A stretch of DNA of 64,000 bases. Origin: Anammoximicrobium sp964486845 (GTDB lineage Bacteria; Planctomycetota; Planctomycetia; Pirellulales; Pirellulaceae). Below the pieces are notes generated by a model that was given only the letters and a program-made list of their open reading frames with translations, ran no database searches and had not been told where the DNA came from. A program made the position numbers and the translations under genes. Positions within the stretch are counted from its first letter, which is position 1, and each line of letters starts with the position of its first letter. Below, in pieces: positions 7,261 to 16,172 of the stretch. The stretch covers positions 1 through 64,000 of the forward strand of contig CAZAQY010000012.1 in assembly GCA_964486845.1 (NCBI GenBank). Reading direction: 5' to 3'.

Positions 7261-9147
7261 TCAGCTCCCCTGGGGCCGACCCAAGGTGACCGTACACGTG
7301 ACCGGCTGCTGCTGGCGGCGGATCTGAATGTTGACGATATCGCCTGGCTTCCGCTTCTGCAAGCCGTCCATCAGCGTGCGCAGGTCGGCCACGGTGGAAT
7401 CGCCGAATTGCAGTATCACATCTCCCGGTTGTAACCCTCCTTGCGCAGCCGGTGAGTTTGCGGCCACGGCGTTGATTTTCAGGCCGTCGCTGCCGGCTGC
7501 GCCGTCGAGTGTAACGCCCAGGTAAACCGTGCGGGCGGGGCCGGCTGCGGGCGTTTCGCTCTTCACAAATTCCGGCCGTCTTGGGAGCGTCAAGACATGG
7601 TCCAGGACGCGTTCCGCAAAGTCGATGGTCCGCACCACGCCCGGCACGTTGATGGTCACGAAATCGTCGTCCGGCGTGTGGTACTCGCTGGTCATGCCCG
7701 TGAAGAAGTGCAGCGCGGGAATCCCCCGCTGAAAGAAAGGAAAGTGATCTCCATTGGCCCGGGTCCCGTCGTCTTTCTTCAGCTTGAGCGCAGCCTCGGC
7801 GCCGGCCCGGTCCAAGAATTCGTCCAACTCCGCCGCCGACCGAGCGCCGAAGACCGTCAGTTCGTCGTTGCGGAGCCGGCCGACCATGTCAAAGTTCAGC
7901 ATCGCCACCGTGTCGGCCAGCGGGAACAGCGGATGGTCCACGTAGAACTTGCTGCCCACCAGACCCCTTTCCTCGCCGCTGAACGCGACGAACACCAGTC
8001 GCCGGGCCGGCGGTTGCCCGCGACGGATCATTCGCCGGGCCAGCTCCATCACGGCCGCGGTCCCGGTCGCGTTGTCGTCCGCGCCGTTGTGGATCTCGCC
8101 CGAATCCCGCTTCCGCGAGCCGAACTCGCCGCGGCCGATGTGGTCGTAGTGCGCACCCAGCACGATCGTCTCCTGCGCCAATGGCCCGGCGGCCTCCAAG
8201 ACGCCGACGATGTTGGCGGTGTCCGCCACGGCCTTCTCGAACGTACACTCCAATTCCGCCGACCAGCCCGGCAGCGGTTGGGAGACGGGCTGGAGCGCAA
8301 CGTCGATCTGCGCCTCGACGGCCGCGACACTGGCCAACTTGGTTTCCGCCGCAGCCTGCAGCGGAGCCGCGGCCAGCAGCTTGTCGGCGACCGCTTGCGT
8401 CACCTGCGCGAACGGGATGCCGGCCGCGCCCGAGCCGAACGCCGCCGGCGGCGCCAATGGGTCGCGGCCCTCGGCCGTGGTCGTGAACGGGTCGTTGACC
8501 ATCAGCACCGCCGCCGCCTTGCGTTCCTTGGCTTTCTGCAACTTGGTGTTCACCAACGAGTGTGGCGTGACGTTCGTGCCGTCGAACTTGCTGTTGGCAT
8601 CCCCCTGCTGCGGTTCGCGACGAATCACCAACAGGATCTTGCCCTCCGTGTCCAATCCGTCAAAGTCATCGTAACTGAGCTTGGAAGCCGAGATGCCGTA
8701 ACCGGCAAAGACCAGCGGGCCCTGAACTCGGCCCGAGCCGCCGGCCGCCAACGCCTGAAAATCACGTCCCAGTTCCAGCTTCCACACCTGGCCATCCGGA
8801 CCGCGCAACGTGAGCGACGTGCTGGCGGCGACGATCCGGGAACCGACGGAGACTTCGAACGGCTGCCGGTACGAACCATCGGCCGGGCCGCTCTTGAGCC
8901 CCAGGCGCCGAAATTCTTCGCGGACATAGTCTCCGGCCTGTTCCAAACCCTGCGTGCCAGGCCCTCGGCCCTCCATCTCGTCGGCCGACAAGACGCGAAT
9001 GTCTTCGGACACGCGCGTCAGCACCGCCTCGTCTCCGGCAACGATCGCCGAAGGAGAACTCGGCAGGCCGATCCAGGCGACGCTCATCAGCAGCGTCAGC
9101 CACATGGTTCGACAAACGGTCCTTTTCACCGCACGCACGCTCATCAT
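7261..9147 (-). CDS. secreted M28 aminopeptidase with PA and PDZ domains
   Basis: The 628-residue protein has a signal peptide (to about residue 38), a PA-domain insertion (about 130-240), an M28 zinc peptidase core (about 290-530) and a C-terminal PDZ domain (about 545-625). The M28 zinc ligands and catalytic pair are present: HYDHIG, GADDNATG, FSGEERG, NFDMVGR and SEYHTPDDD. The PDZ part shows YLGVTLDG and GGLQPGDVILQFG. It probably removes N-terminal residues from peptides in the periplasm or outside the cell, with the PDZ domain guiding substrate. This domain order is common in planctomycetes. Full length and apparently intact. Confidence 0.92.
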   Translation of the reverse strand: MMSVRAVKRTVCRTMWLTLLMSVAWIGLPSSPSAIVAGDEAVLTRVSEDIRVLSADEMEGRGPGTQGLEQAGDYVREEFRRLGLKSGPADGSYRQPFEVSVGSRIVAASTSLTLRGPDGQVWKLELGRDFQALAAGGSGRVQGPLVFAGYGISASKLSYDDFDGLDTEGKILLVIRREPQQGDANSKFDGTNVTPHSLVNTKLQKAKERKAAAVLMVNDPFTTTAEGRDPLAPPAAFGSGAAGIPFAQVTQAVADKLLAAAPLQAAAETKLASVAAVEAQIDVALQPVSQPLPGWSAELECTFEKAVADTANIVGVLEAAGPLAQETIVLGAHYDHIGRGEFGSRKRDSGEIHNGADDNATGTAAVMELARRMIRRGQPPARRLVFVAFSGEERGLVGSKFYVDHPLFPLADTVAMLNFDMVGRLRNDELTVFGARSAAELDEFLDRAGAEAALKLKKDDGTRANGDHFPFFQRGIPALHFFTGMTSEYHTPDDDFVTINVPGVVRTIDFAERVLDHVLTLPRRPEFVKSETPAAGPARTVYLGVTLDGAAGSDGLKINAVAANSPAAQGGLQPGDVILQFGDSTVADLRTLMDGLQKRKPGDIVNIQIRRQQQPVTCTVTLGRPQGS

Positions 9148-9590
9148 TGATGTCCCACCAATTCTGGACTCTCATCCTGGTGTCGCCGGCGTGCCTGCTG
9201 TTGACGAGCTGAGCCAAGGGGCAAAATTCACGTCGCGCCGCCGGCCCCAGAACCCAAACTATACCGCACGCGTTTGCCGTTGACACCAGCCCGACGCGCA
9301 AATTGTGAGGTTGCGGCAATGCCCCCGACCGGGTATCCTGTGGGTGCGGGGGATGGTCACGCTCGCTGCCACACACGACGCCCCAACCCCCGCGCCAATG
9401 CCGACGGCTGTTCGGGGGATGGTTACGTTTGCTGCTACCCGGCCCCCGCAAGCCTCCCCCGGATGCCACCGGCTTGCCCGGTGGAGGTTCACGCTCCTTG
9501 CTCGCAGATGGCACATCGGGCGCACTCCCATGATTTCCGATGCGTGGCGGCGGGTTTAGGATACGGCAGACATCACCCAGGAGAAACACA
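9148..9590. other. intergenic stretch with a 28-bp imperfect direct repeat
   Basis: There is no credible gene in these 443 bases between divergent genes. Two copies of a 28-base unit beginning CGGGGGATGG lie at 9347-9374 and 9413-9440; four of their five differences are C/T transitions. Part of the unit (TTTGCTGCTAC) recurs near 17092 at a deletion junction. Promoters for both flanking genes must lie here, but I see no convincing boxes. Confidence 0.6.
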
Positions 9591-12521
9591 GTGACCGAAT
9601 CACACTGCAACAACTTCGGCCGCGCCACAGCCCGTCTTGGATGGTGGGGCTCTGCGTGCCTGTGCCTGGCGTGGTTTTCCGCGTGGCTCGCTGCGGCAAC
9701 GGCTGGTGAAGGGAAACCGGAGGCCAACAAGGGCTTCCTCGAGAACGGGAGCTTCGAGTCGATCCAGCGCCTGGCCGCGCCGCCGAAGGGGAACGACTTC
9801 GGGAGCTGGGTCCTGAAGAGCGACCTGCAGGCCCCGGCGGCGTGGATGTTGAACGCCGCGTTTCCGGGCACGCTGGAGATGGCCGAAGGCGGGGCCGCCG
9901 ACGGCCAGCGATTTCTGCGTCTGGCGGCCGGCGCCGATCGGGCCGCGCACCTGATCCAGAGCTGTCCTCAACTGCGGCCCGGCTTGACGTACAAGGTCAC
10001 GCTCCGCTACCGCGGCGGCCCGGTCGAGTTGAAGGTCTATGAGTATGATGCGCAGAACAAACTGAAGACCGATCGGCCTTTTGCCGAAGGCCTGGCTACC
10101 CCGGTGCGCAACGGCGCTTGGGCCACGCTCGAAGGCGTGTATGCCCTGCCCGAAGGCATCGCCAAAACCACCTTGGTCGTGTGTGTGCCCGGCCGCAGCG
10201 AAGCGGACCTGGACGACGTGCGCGTCGAGCGGTTCGTCAGGCCGGAGACGCCGGTCGACGTCCGGGCCTTCGGCGCCAGCGGCTCGGCGTTCGAAACCGC
10301 GGCGGAAACCGTCGCCGGATCGAACGTGGTCGTGCTCGAAGAGGTCGGCGATTTCCAAGTGGGGCAGCAGGTGGCGGTGTCCAAGTGCAACCCCCACGTG
10401 TGCGATCTGCACATCTGGGAAATGGAAAAACCCTGGGGCGGGGACACGTCGCCGGAAGCACAACAGGTCGAGGTGCGGGGCTATGACGGCAGCCTCGGCA
10501 ATTGGACCGTGTACATGCTGGACTTCGCCGGCACCACGCCGCCCACCTTCCGCTGGAGTGACGACTTGGCCTTAACCTGGAAAGAGAGCAAGGTGCCGGT
10601 CACGGGCGATTGGCAGAGACTGAGCGGCGGCGTCGAAGTGAAGTTGGGCAGCCGCGATTGGACGAAGCCCTGTCTGGTCACCTTCAGCGGCCGCGACCAA
10701 CTGATCAGCACGATCCTGAAGATCGAAGGCAACAAGGTGACGCTGGCGGACGAAACACCGGTCGGGGCCAAGGATTGCGTGATGCAGCACACCGACAGTG
10801 GCCCGCTGCAAGCGGCGCTGGATCGCGCCGTGGCCGAAGGCCGAAACGTCTTCATCCCCAGCGGCCGCTATCGCTTGACCTCCGGCCTGAGCCTGCGGTA
10901 TGCCGACGGAATCACGGTGGCGGGCGAGAACGAGGAACGCACGATCCTGGACATCCGCAACGGCACGGGCGCGTGCATCACGGTCCGGGGCGGCACGTCG
11001 GTGACGCTTCGCAACCTGCGGTTCCAAGGGTTCAGCGGCTTTGCCGAGCGCAAGCAGATGGGTTCGCGGCCGCTGCCCGGTTACGCGCAGATGTGGGGCT
11101 TCTACATCAAGCACTGCAACGCCGTGGGGATTCAGAGTCCCGAGCGAGTGCTCGTCGAGAACTGCCACGCGACCGGCATGTCCGCTGAATGCTTCTATTC
11201 CGCCAGCAGCAGTCGCTCGGGCAACTCGGACCCCGCCCGGTACACCAAGTCGATCGTCTACCGCAACTGTACGGTGACCGACTGCGCCCGGAATGCCTTC
11301 AACAACAACGACATGGCGGAAAACACGGCGGTGCTCTACTGCCGGATCCAGGACGTGGGCGGCTGCACGTGGGAGGGGGCCTCGCGGTTTGTGAAGTTCG
11401 TCGGCAACTATGTCCGCAACGCCGGCACCGTCGCGATGGGCAACATCGGTTCCCGCGATGCGAATTACGACGTTCTCCCCACCGGCCAGCACATTGTGGC
11501 CCACAACACGTTCGAGCAGGAGATGGTCTACGGCGGCTGTGCCATCCGCACGTGCCACGGCTCCACGCCCGTCATCATCAAGGACAACATCTTCGTCAAT
11601 TTCAACACGTCGGCGATCGAGGCCAACGGATCCGGCGAGGCCCGCCATCTGCCGTCGGCCAACACGATCATCAGCGGGAACGTCATCGATCTGACCTGCG
11701 TACGGGACGACGCCCGAGTCCGGGTCGGCATCGGCGTGTCGGCGGACGACACCATCGTCAGCGACAACCAGATCTACGTCCGCGGTTCGGTCGATCCTTT
11801 GGTCAAGGGCATTGTCCTGATGGAACCGGCCCGCAACCTCATCGTCCATGACAACATCATCCGCGGCTGCGCGGTCGGACTGCAGGGCGGGAAGCTGACC
11901 GGGCGCATCGCCGAGGTGATCGACTCGCGGACGTTCAAGTCGAGCGGCCCGCTGCCCTGGCCGCGGCGCCGCACCCACGAGTATCGCGGTTGCCGGATCG
12001 CCTGGCTGCCTGGTGACAAGGCCGTGCCCGGTCCCGAAATCGAGGTCTTCGATGTGGAGGAAGGCCTGTTCCGGCTGTCCCAGGACAGCGAACTCAAGCC
12101 GGGGGCGGTCTTTGCAATCTACGGACGGCAGGGTTTGAGCTGGAGCCTGCACCACAACGTGATCAACAACTGTGACCGACTGGTTGACTTGGACGTGTTT
12201 GGCGGGGCGACCGCGGTATTCAGCGACAACCTCCTGGCGCGCGGCGAAGTCGCGAATGTGGAAGTCGCCGTGTCGATCCGCGGCCTGTTCAGCATTACGG
12301 CCAACCGTTTCACATGTTTTGACGGGCCCAAGTCCGTCGCCCTGCTGCTGCAGCCCGACGCGTTCGGGAAAGTGCCGCGTTTCCTCTGCCGGGACAACGT
12401 GTTCGATCAATGCACCACGCCCGTCGGCGAAGGGGCGGCCGGGGTGTGGAATGCCGCCATCAAGGGCGGCAACGTTTTCGGCGATCAAGCGGAAACGTCC
12501 GTCGGCGAGACGGTGCGCTAA
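9591..12521 (+). CDS. secreted right-handed beta-helix protein, pectate-lyase-like
   Basis: The 976-residue product has a signal segment (about residues 16-40), an N-terminal jelly-roll region that resembles carbohydrate-binding modules (GFLENGSFES..., about 45-215), then a region starting VRAFGASGSAFETAAE that is typical of the pectate_lyase_3/GH28-like entry into a parallel beta-helix. Repeating Asn-rich turns (HNTF, KDNIF, ISGNVI, VSDNQI, VHDNII, SDNLL) run through roughly residues 420-900. GTG at 9591 is the best start, with CAGGAG nine bases upstream; the frame also opens upstream without a site. Polysaccharide lyase or hydrolase activity is inferred from fold. Confidence 0.85.
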   Translation: MTESHCNNFGRATARLGWWGSACLCLAWFSAWLAAATAGEGKPEANKGFLENGSFESIQRLAAPPKGNDFGSWVLKSDLQAPAAWMLNAAFPGTLEMAEGGAADGQRFLRLAAGADRAAHLIQSCPQLRPGLTYKVTLRYRGGPVELKVYEYDAQNKLKTDRPFAEGLATPVRNGAWATLEGVYALPEGIAKTTLVVCVPGRSEADLDDVRVERFVRPETPVDVRAFGASGSAFETAAETVAGSNVVVLEEVGDFQVGQQVAVSKCNPHVCDLHIWEMEKPWGGDTSPEAQQVEVRGYDGSLGNWTVYMLDFAGTTPPTFRWSDDLALTWKESKVPVTGDWQRLSGGVEVKLGSRDWTKPCLVTFSGRDQLISTILKIEGNKVTLADETPVGAKDCVMQHTDSGPLQAALDRAVAEGRNVFIPSGRYRLTSGLSLRYADGITVAGENEERTILDIRNGTGACITVRGGTSVTLRNLRFQGFSGFAERKQMGSRPLPGYAQMWGFYIKHCNAVGIQSPERVLVENCHATGMSAECFYSASSSRSGNSDPARYTKSIVYRNCTVTDCARNAFNNNDMAENTAVLYCRIQDVGGCTWEGASRFVKFVGNYVRNAGTVAMGNIGSRDANYDVLPTGQHIVAHNTFEQEMVYGGCAIRTCHGSTPVIIKDNIFVNFNTSAIEANGSGEARHLPSANTIISGNVIDLTCVRDDARVRVGIGVSADDTIVSDNQIYVRGSVDPLVKGIVLMEPARNLIVHDNIIRGCAVGLQGGKLTGRIAEVIDSRTFKSSGPLPWPRRRTHEYRGCRIAWLPGDKAVPGPEIEVFDVEEGLFRLSQDSELKPGAVFAIYGRQGLSWSLHHNVINNCDRLVDLDVFGGATAVFSDNLLARGEVANVEVAVSIRGLFSITANRFTCFDGPKSVALLLQPDAFGKVPRFLCRDNVFDQCTTPVGEGAAGVWNAAIKGGNVFGDQAETSVGETVR

Positions 12522-12570
12522 CCCGGCGATTTTCCCCGTCACGGCCGTAGCTCACTCGCCGCGCCCGCCA

Positions 12571-13131
12571 TCACTTCCCGGCCCGGCCGACGCTCCGGAC
12601 GGCTCGCCGACGGTGAATCGCCAGGCGTCGCTCCACGTGGAGCGACTCGTAGCCGGCGAGCGTGCGGTTGTCGGCCTCCAGGTAGAACGCGCGGGCTTCG
12701 GGATCCAGCAGGTGCCAGCGGCCGTCGTAGAAGACCTCGGCCACACAGTGGTTCTCGTACTGGTCGAACGGACACATCCACACGCAACGCGCCGGCAAGC
12801 CCGCGCACCGGGCCAAGACGGCACAGGTGGTGGCGCTGAACTCGCGATCGTGAAACCCCGAGTCGGCCGGGCCGCCCAGCAGGGCGCGGACCCACACGTC
12901 GTACTTGCCCGCGCGGTCCAAGGTGAGCTTGAGACGGGGATGCGTTTCGGCAATCAACATCCGCCGGCGATTGCCGAGATAGCCCTCGCCGCTGAACCCC
13001 GGCAGTTTCGCTTGCACCTCCCAGTCCGCGGTCGCCTGGAACGTCTCCGCTTCGATGGGCGTCCCCGAAGCGGCGGCCGGAGGTGTCCCCGCCAGCAGAC
13101 AAGTCAGAACAGCAGTGGCCACACTTGTCAT
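12571..13131 (-). CDS. truncated transglutaminase-like secreted protein
   Basis: The 186-residue product has a signal peptide, a partial CBM-like segment (EAETFQATADW...KYDVWVRALL) and then a transglutaminase-like core: LARCAGLPAR and NHCVAEVFYDGRWHLLDPE, which carry the His and Asp of the triad. The catalytic Cys expected 15 residues before the GLPAR Gly is absent (the position is Arg), and the C-terminus stops soon after the core. Both points suggest an internal deletion that joined two domains. Its WHLLDPEARAFYLEADN segment matches WRLFDLSARVFWLDRDN in the large protein at 23448-27548. GGGAG precedes the ATG. It follows the membrane protein gene by 14 bases, probably co-transcribed. Confidence 0.6.
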   Translation of the reverse strand: MTSVATAVLTCLLAGTPPAAASGTPIEAETFQATADWEVQAKLPGFSGEGYLGNRRRMLIAETHPRLKLTLDRAGKYDVWVRALLGGPADSGFHDREFSATTCAVLARCAGLPARCVWMCPFDQYENHCVAEVFYDGRWHLLDPEARAFYLEADNRTLAGYESLHVERRLAIHRRRAVRSVGRAGK

Positions 13132-13145
13132 GAAGTTTCTCCCGA

Positions 13146-14195
13146 TCACTCCGGCTCCGCACCTTCCAGCACGGCCTCCAGGTCCGCTCCCTCTGGCTCG
13201 TGCTCGGCCTCGCGCAGCAGTTCGCTCACCTCGCGGCGACCCATCCAGTAGTACACGACGCCGACTGCGGCAATCGCGATCGTGATCAGCCGAAAGACCA
13301 GGGCGACCAGGAACCCGTCTCCGCCGCCTTGGGCGGGAATCACCTGGTACAGGATCTTCATCGCCGCCTCGAACGTGCCCAGGCCCGCGGGGGCCAGCGG
13401 CAAGGCGCCGGCCGTCAACGAAAGAGGAACAATGATGAAATGATCGGTCAGCGTCGGATGATCCGGAAAGACGGCTGCGGCCGACAAGTACAGCGACAGG
13501 GCAAAGACCACATGGACGGCCAGACTCAGTGTCGCCACCAGCGCCAGCATGCCCCGCTTTCCTCGGTAGATCTTCAGGGCGGTGGCCAGCCGATGGACGA
13601 CGTGGCCGATCTTGGGAAGCCGATACGCCGTCGTCATCAGCGACGAGCGATCCCAGCCCGGAAGCAGCACCACGACGATCGCCACTGTGCTGGCCGCAGT
13701 GGCCGCCAGAGTCAGGTTGCAGATGGTTCTGATGTCCGCGTTCCAGGTCGAGCTGTAACTGAACAGAATGGCCACGCTGGCGACGACCAGCAGCGAGTGC
13801 AGTCCAACGACGCGGTCCAGAAACACGGTGGCCACCGCCTCCGTCCGCCGTCCCGGTTGCTCCCGGGCCAGAAAAACCGCCTTGAAAAGGTCGCCGCCTA
13901 CGCTGCCGAAAGCCACGAAGTTCAACAAGTAGCCGACAAAACTCAAGCGAAAAGCGTCGGACAGCCGAAATGGCAAACCTAATGCCCGAACGAGCACATA
14001 CCAGCGGACGAACGTCGCACAAACACACAGCGTCGCCAGGGCGAAACCAGCGCCCAGCAACGGCCAGCGGATCGGGTTTTGCCCCAGCTGCCGCAACTGA
14101 TCCCGGTCGAGGCTGCTGACCAGCCATACGATGATGGCCAGCGGCAAGACGATTTTGAGCACAGTAACAACGTGGCGTTTCTTCAAGCGAAGCAT
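13146..14195 (-). CDS. lysylphosphatidylglycerol-synthase-type membrane protein (UPF0104)
   Basis: The 349-residue protein has seven to eight hydrophobic segments and matches the transmembrane flippase half of MprF, the LPG_synthase_TM or UPF0104 family. Visible family features are FVRWYVLVRALG, GGDLFKAVFLAR, FLDRVVGL and LPLAPAGLGTFE. It lacks the soluble aminoacyl-transferase domain, as most stand-alone members do. A role in lipid or lipid-linked sugar translocation is inferred. The ATG at 14195 (MLRLKKRH) gives a normal positively charged start before the first membrane helix, although the site before it (AGG) is weak; the frame opens 27 codons further upstream. Confidence 0.85.
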   Translation of the reverse strand: MLRLKKRHVVTVLKIVLPLAIIVWLVSSLDRDQLRQLGQNPIRWPLLGAGFALATLCVCATFVRWYVLVRALGLPFRLSDAFRLSFVGYLLNFVAFGSVGGDLFKAVFLAREQPGRRTEAVATVFLDRVVGLHSLLVVASVAILFSYSSTWNADIRTICNLTLAATAASTVAIVVVLLPGWDRSSLMTTAYRLPKIGHVVHRLATALKIYRGKRGMLALVATLSLAVHVVFALSLYLSAAAVFPDHPTLTDHFIIVPLSLTAGALPLAPAGLGTFEAAMKILYQVIPAQGGGDGFLVALVFRLITIAIAAVGVVYYWMGRREVSELLREAEHEPEGADLEAVLEGAEPE

Positions 14196-14389
14196 CCTGT
14201 AGCGTGGACGACTGGAGCCAAGACGCGAGCCGAATTCTCCGTCCGACCTGCGAGGCGGGCAAGGACCCTTGCGCACCCGTACGTGGCTGGCGACGAGAAC
14301 TAGAATAATCGCTGCCCGCGCCCCTGTCGCGAACGCGAAGCACGTTTTTTCGGGGCCAGACCGGACTTGTGCCCGCGATTCCGCCGTCC

Positions 14390-14418
14390 TTGACAGCCAA
14401 ACGCGGCCGTGGTAATTT
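14390..14418 (+). promoter_or_regulatory. sigma-70-type promoter of the tRNA-Ala gene
   Basis: TTGACA at 14390-14395 and TAATTT at 14413-14418 are separated by exactly 17 bases and lie 45 bases before the mature tRNA 5' end. Confidence 0.7.
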
Positions 14419-14462
14419 TCTTAGATCGTCAACGCGGAAGGCGTCAGACTATCTGGACGACT

Positions 14463-14535
<73 letters not shown>

Positions 14536-14546
14536 CCTAACCTAAG

Positions 14547-14577
14547 GCCATAAACTGCAACGGTTTATGGCTTTTTC
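14547..14577 (+). terminator. intrinsic terminator after tRNA-Ala
   Basis: A perfect 9-bp stem, GCCATAAAC at 14547-14555 and GTTTATGGC at 14563-14571, with a 7-base loop is followed by a T-rich run from 14572. It lies 12 bases past the tRNA. Confidence 0.88.
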
Positions 14578-14671
14578 TTTTTCTTGAATTGCTGCTTGCT
14601 GTGCGAAATCCCACTCTTCCGCTTTTTGGATGGCCGACACGGCCGAAAAACCACATCCGATGGAAGCCGTC

Positions 14672-14810
14672 GGCCATGATCACAACTTTGCGAAGTGCTA
14701 GCAGTAGCCGAAGTCGTGAGACTTCGGAAGGAAGCGGCAAAAACCGAAGTCTCACGACTTCGGCTACGATGCTCGAGGTGGCAGCATTTCGCAACGTTGC
14801 GATCAAGGCC
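14672..14810. repeat. large two-layer palindrome
   Basis: Inner arms at 14704-14727 and 14744-14767 are perfect 24-base inverted copies (containing GCCGAAGTCGTGAGACTTC). Outer arms at 14672-14699 and 14783-14810 are 28-base inverted copies with four mismatches. No coding frame with recognisable content crosses it. It would fold into a long cruciform or hairpin between the tRNA terminator and the 86-residue gene. A MITE-like origin is likely. Confidence 0.8.
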
Positions 14811-14873
14811 AAGCCGTCCGTCGATCAACGCTCCAGTTCGCCTCCGTCCCGCAAGACTGGTGGGGTGCGTCCC

Positions 14874-15134
14874 TCAGGCGGATCGGCGGATGCCCAAGAG
14901 CTTCCGCAGCGGGGGTGAAAGCGCCAGCGTATGGATTGCTGGCTCCGCTCGGAGCGCCTCGGCAATCTGCTCAAGTTGTTCCGCCGCGTTCAGGGCCAAG
15001 TCGACGAAAATCCATTTGCGGCCGGCAAACTCGCATTGGCCTCCCCCGCTTCCGCCGATCCACTCCTCGCGAATGTGATAGCCCAACTGTTCGGCTGCCG
15101 CCAGAGCCTGTTCTCGCAGTTCCACTGTGTGCAT
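14874..15134 (-). CDS. conserved small protein, function unknown
   Basis: This 86-residue soluble protein starts MHTVELREQALAAAEQLGYH and has a central GGSGGGQCEFAGRKWIFVDL segment with the feel of a small alpha/beta domain; it then ends in a helix rich in Glu and Leu. I have the impression of a conserved planctomycete family with a conserved GGSGGG turn, but no function is known to me. AGGGG precedes the ATG. It stands alone, convergent with nothing, and upstream of it on the other strand is the histidine kinase gene. Confidence 0.7.
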   Translation of the reverse strand: MHTVELREQALAAAEQLGYHIREEWIGGSGGGQCEFAGRKWIFVDLALNAAEQLEQIAEALRAEPAIHTLALSPPLRKLLGIRRSA

Positions 15135-15336
15135 CGCCGTGAATCCCCTTGGTGTCGAGTGGGATTATAGGGGCTTACGTTTCAGTTGCCCAGTTCAATG
15201 CGACGATATGAGTACTGCGTGTAAGCGGCTGTTGGATAACGAGTTAAGACATGCCTGACAGGTAAGCCACAGCAGTCGCCAGCGACTCGGCAAGCCTGTG
15301 AAGATGGCGGTTCTGGCAGCGATTTGAGGCAGAACG

Positions 15337-16164
15337 ATGAGTAACCGCGCAACGAGTGGGATGACACGAACCGATGAACGGATTGCGATCCTGCAACAGC
15401 AACTGGCCCAGGCGCAGAAGCTCACCGCGCTGGGCGAACTAGCCAGCACCGTCACCCATGAGTTCAATAACGTGCTGATGACCATCATCAACTATGCCAA
15501 GATGGGTCTGCGCCACAAGGACGAGGCAACGCGCGACAAGGCGTTCGACAAGATTCTGGCCGCGGGCGAACGGGCGGCCACCATTACCAACTCGGTGCTG
15601 GGCATGGCCCGGAACCGGTCGGATTCGTTCGAACCGACCGATGTCGCGGCGATCATTAAGCAAACGCTGATCCTCGTCGAGCGAGAAATGCGCAAGTACC
15701 GCGTGAGCGTCGAAACGCAAATCCAGCAGGTCCCGCCCGCCCATGCCATCGGCAACCAGATCCAGCAGGTGCTGCTGAACCTGCTGATCAACGCCCGGCA
15801 GGCCACCCCCGAGGGAGGCCGGATCCTGATCGGATTGTCGCACGACGCGACGAACGACACCGTCGATCTCATGGTGCGAGACACGGGCAGCGGCATCCCC
15901 GCCGATAAACTGCAGCGGATCTTTGACCCGTTTTTCAGCACCAAGCAAGGGCCGGATGGCAGCGGCAAAGGCGGCACGGGGCTGGGGCTGTCAACCTGCC
16001 GGAACATCATCGAGCATCATCGGGGACGGATCCGCGTCGAGAGTTCGGTCGGCGTCGGAACCTGTCTTACGATCAAACTGCCGGTTTATCGAAAGCCTGC
16101 GCCCATCATCACGGCGACCGGCATCCCCCAAGCCTTTCCCGCCGCAGCGTTCTCCCACCCGTAG
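15337..16164 (+). CDS. soluble sensor histidine kinase, NtrB-like
   Basis: The 275-residue protein has a coiled N-terminus (residues 12-30), a phosphoacceptor helix with THEFNN (His41), an ATPase domain with N-box (QQVLLNLLINARQA), G1 (DTGSGIP), F-box (IFDPFFSTK) and G2 (GTGLGLS). There are no membrane segments and no PAS or other input domain, so it probably senses through a partner or its coiled N-terminus. No response regulator gene is next to it, which makes it an orphan kinase. The last 25 residues are a disordered Pro/Ala tail. Length and motifs indicate an intact enzyme. Confidence 0.92.
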   Translation: MSNRATSGMTRTDERIAILQQQLAQAQKLTALGELASTVTHEFNNVLMTIINYAKMGLRHKDEATRDKAFDKILAAGERAATITNSVLGMARNRSDSFEPTDVAAIIKQTLILVEREMRKYRVSVETQIQQVPPAHAIGNQIQQVLLNLLINARQATPEGGRILIGLSHDATNDTVDLMVRDTGSGIPADKLQRIFDPFFSTKQGPDGSGKGGTGLGLSTCRNIIEHHRGRIRVESSVGVGTCLTIKLPVYRKPAPIITATGIPQAFPAAAFSHP

Positions 16165-16172
16165 CATCGGGC

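Noticed and set aside
10572..12542. 656-codon minus-strand open frame opposite the beta-helix gene
   Set aside because: Composition is that of an antisense shadow (many Asp/Val/Arg repeats), with no start site and no recognisable domain.
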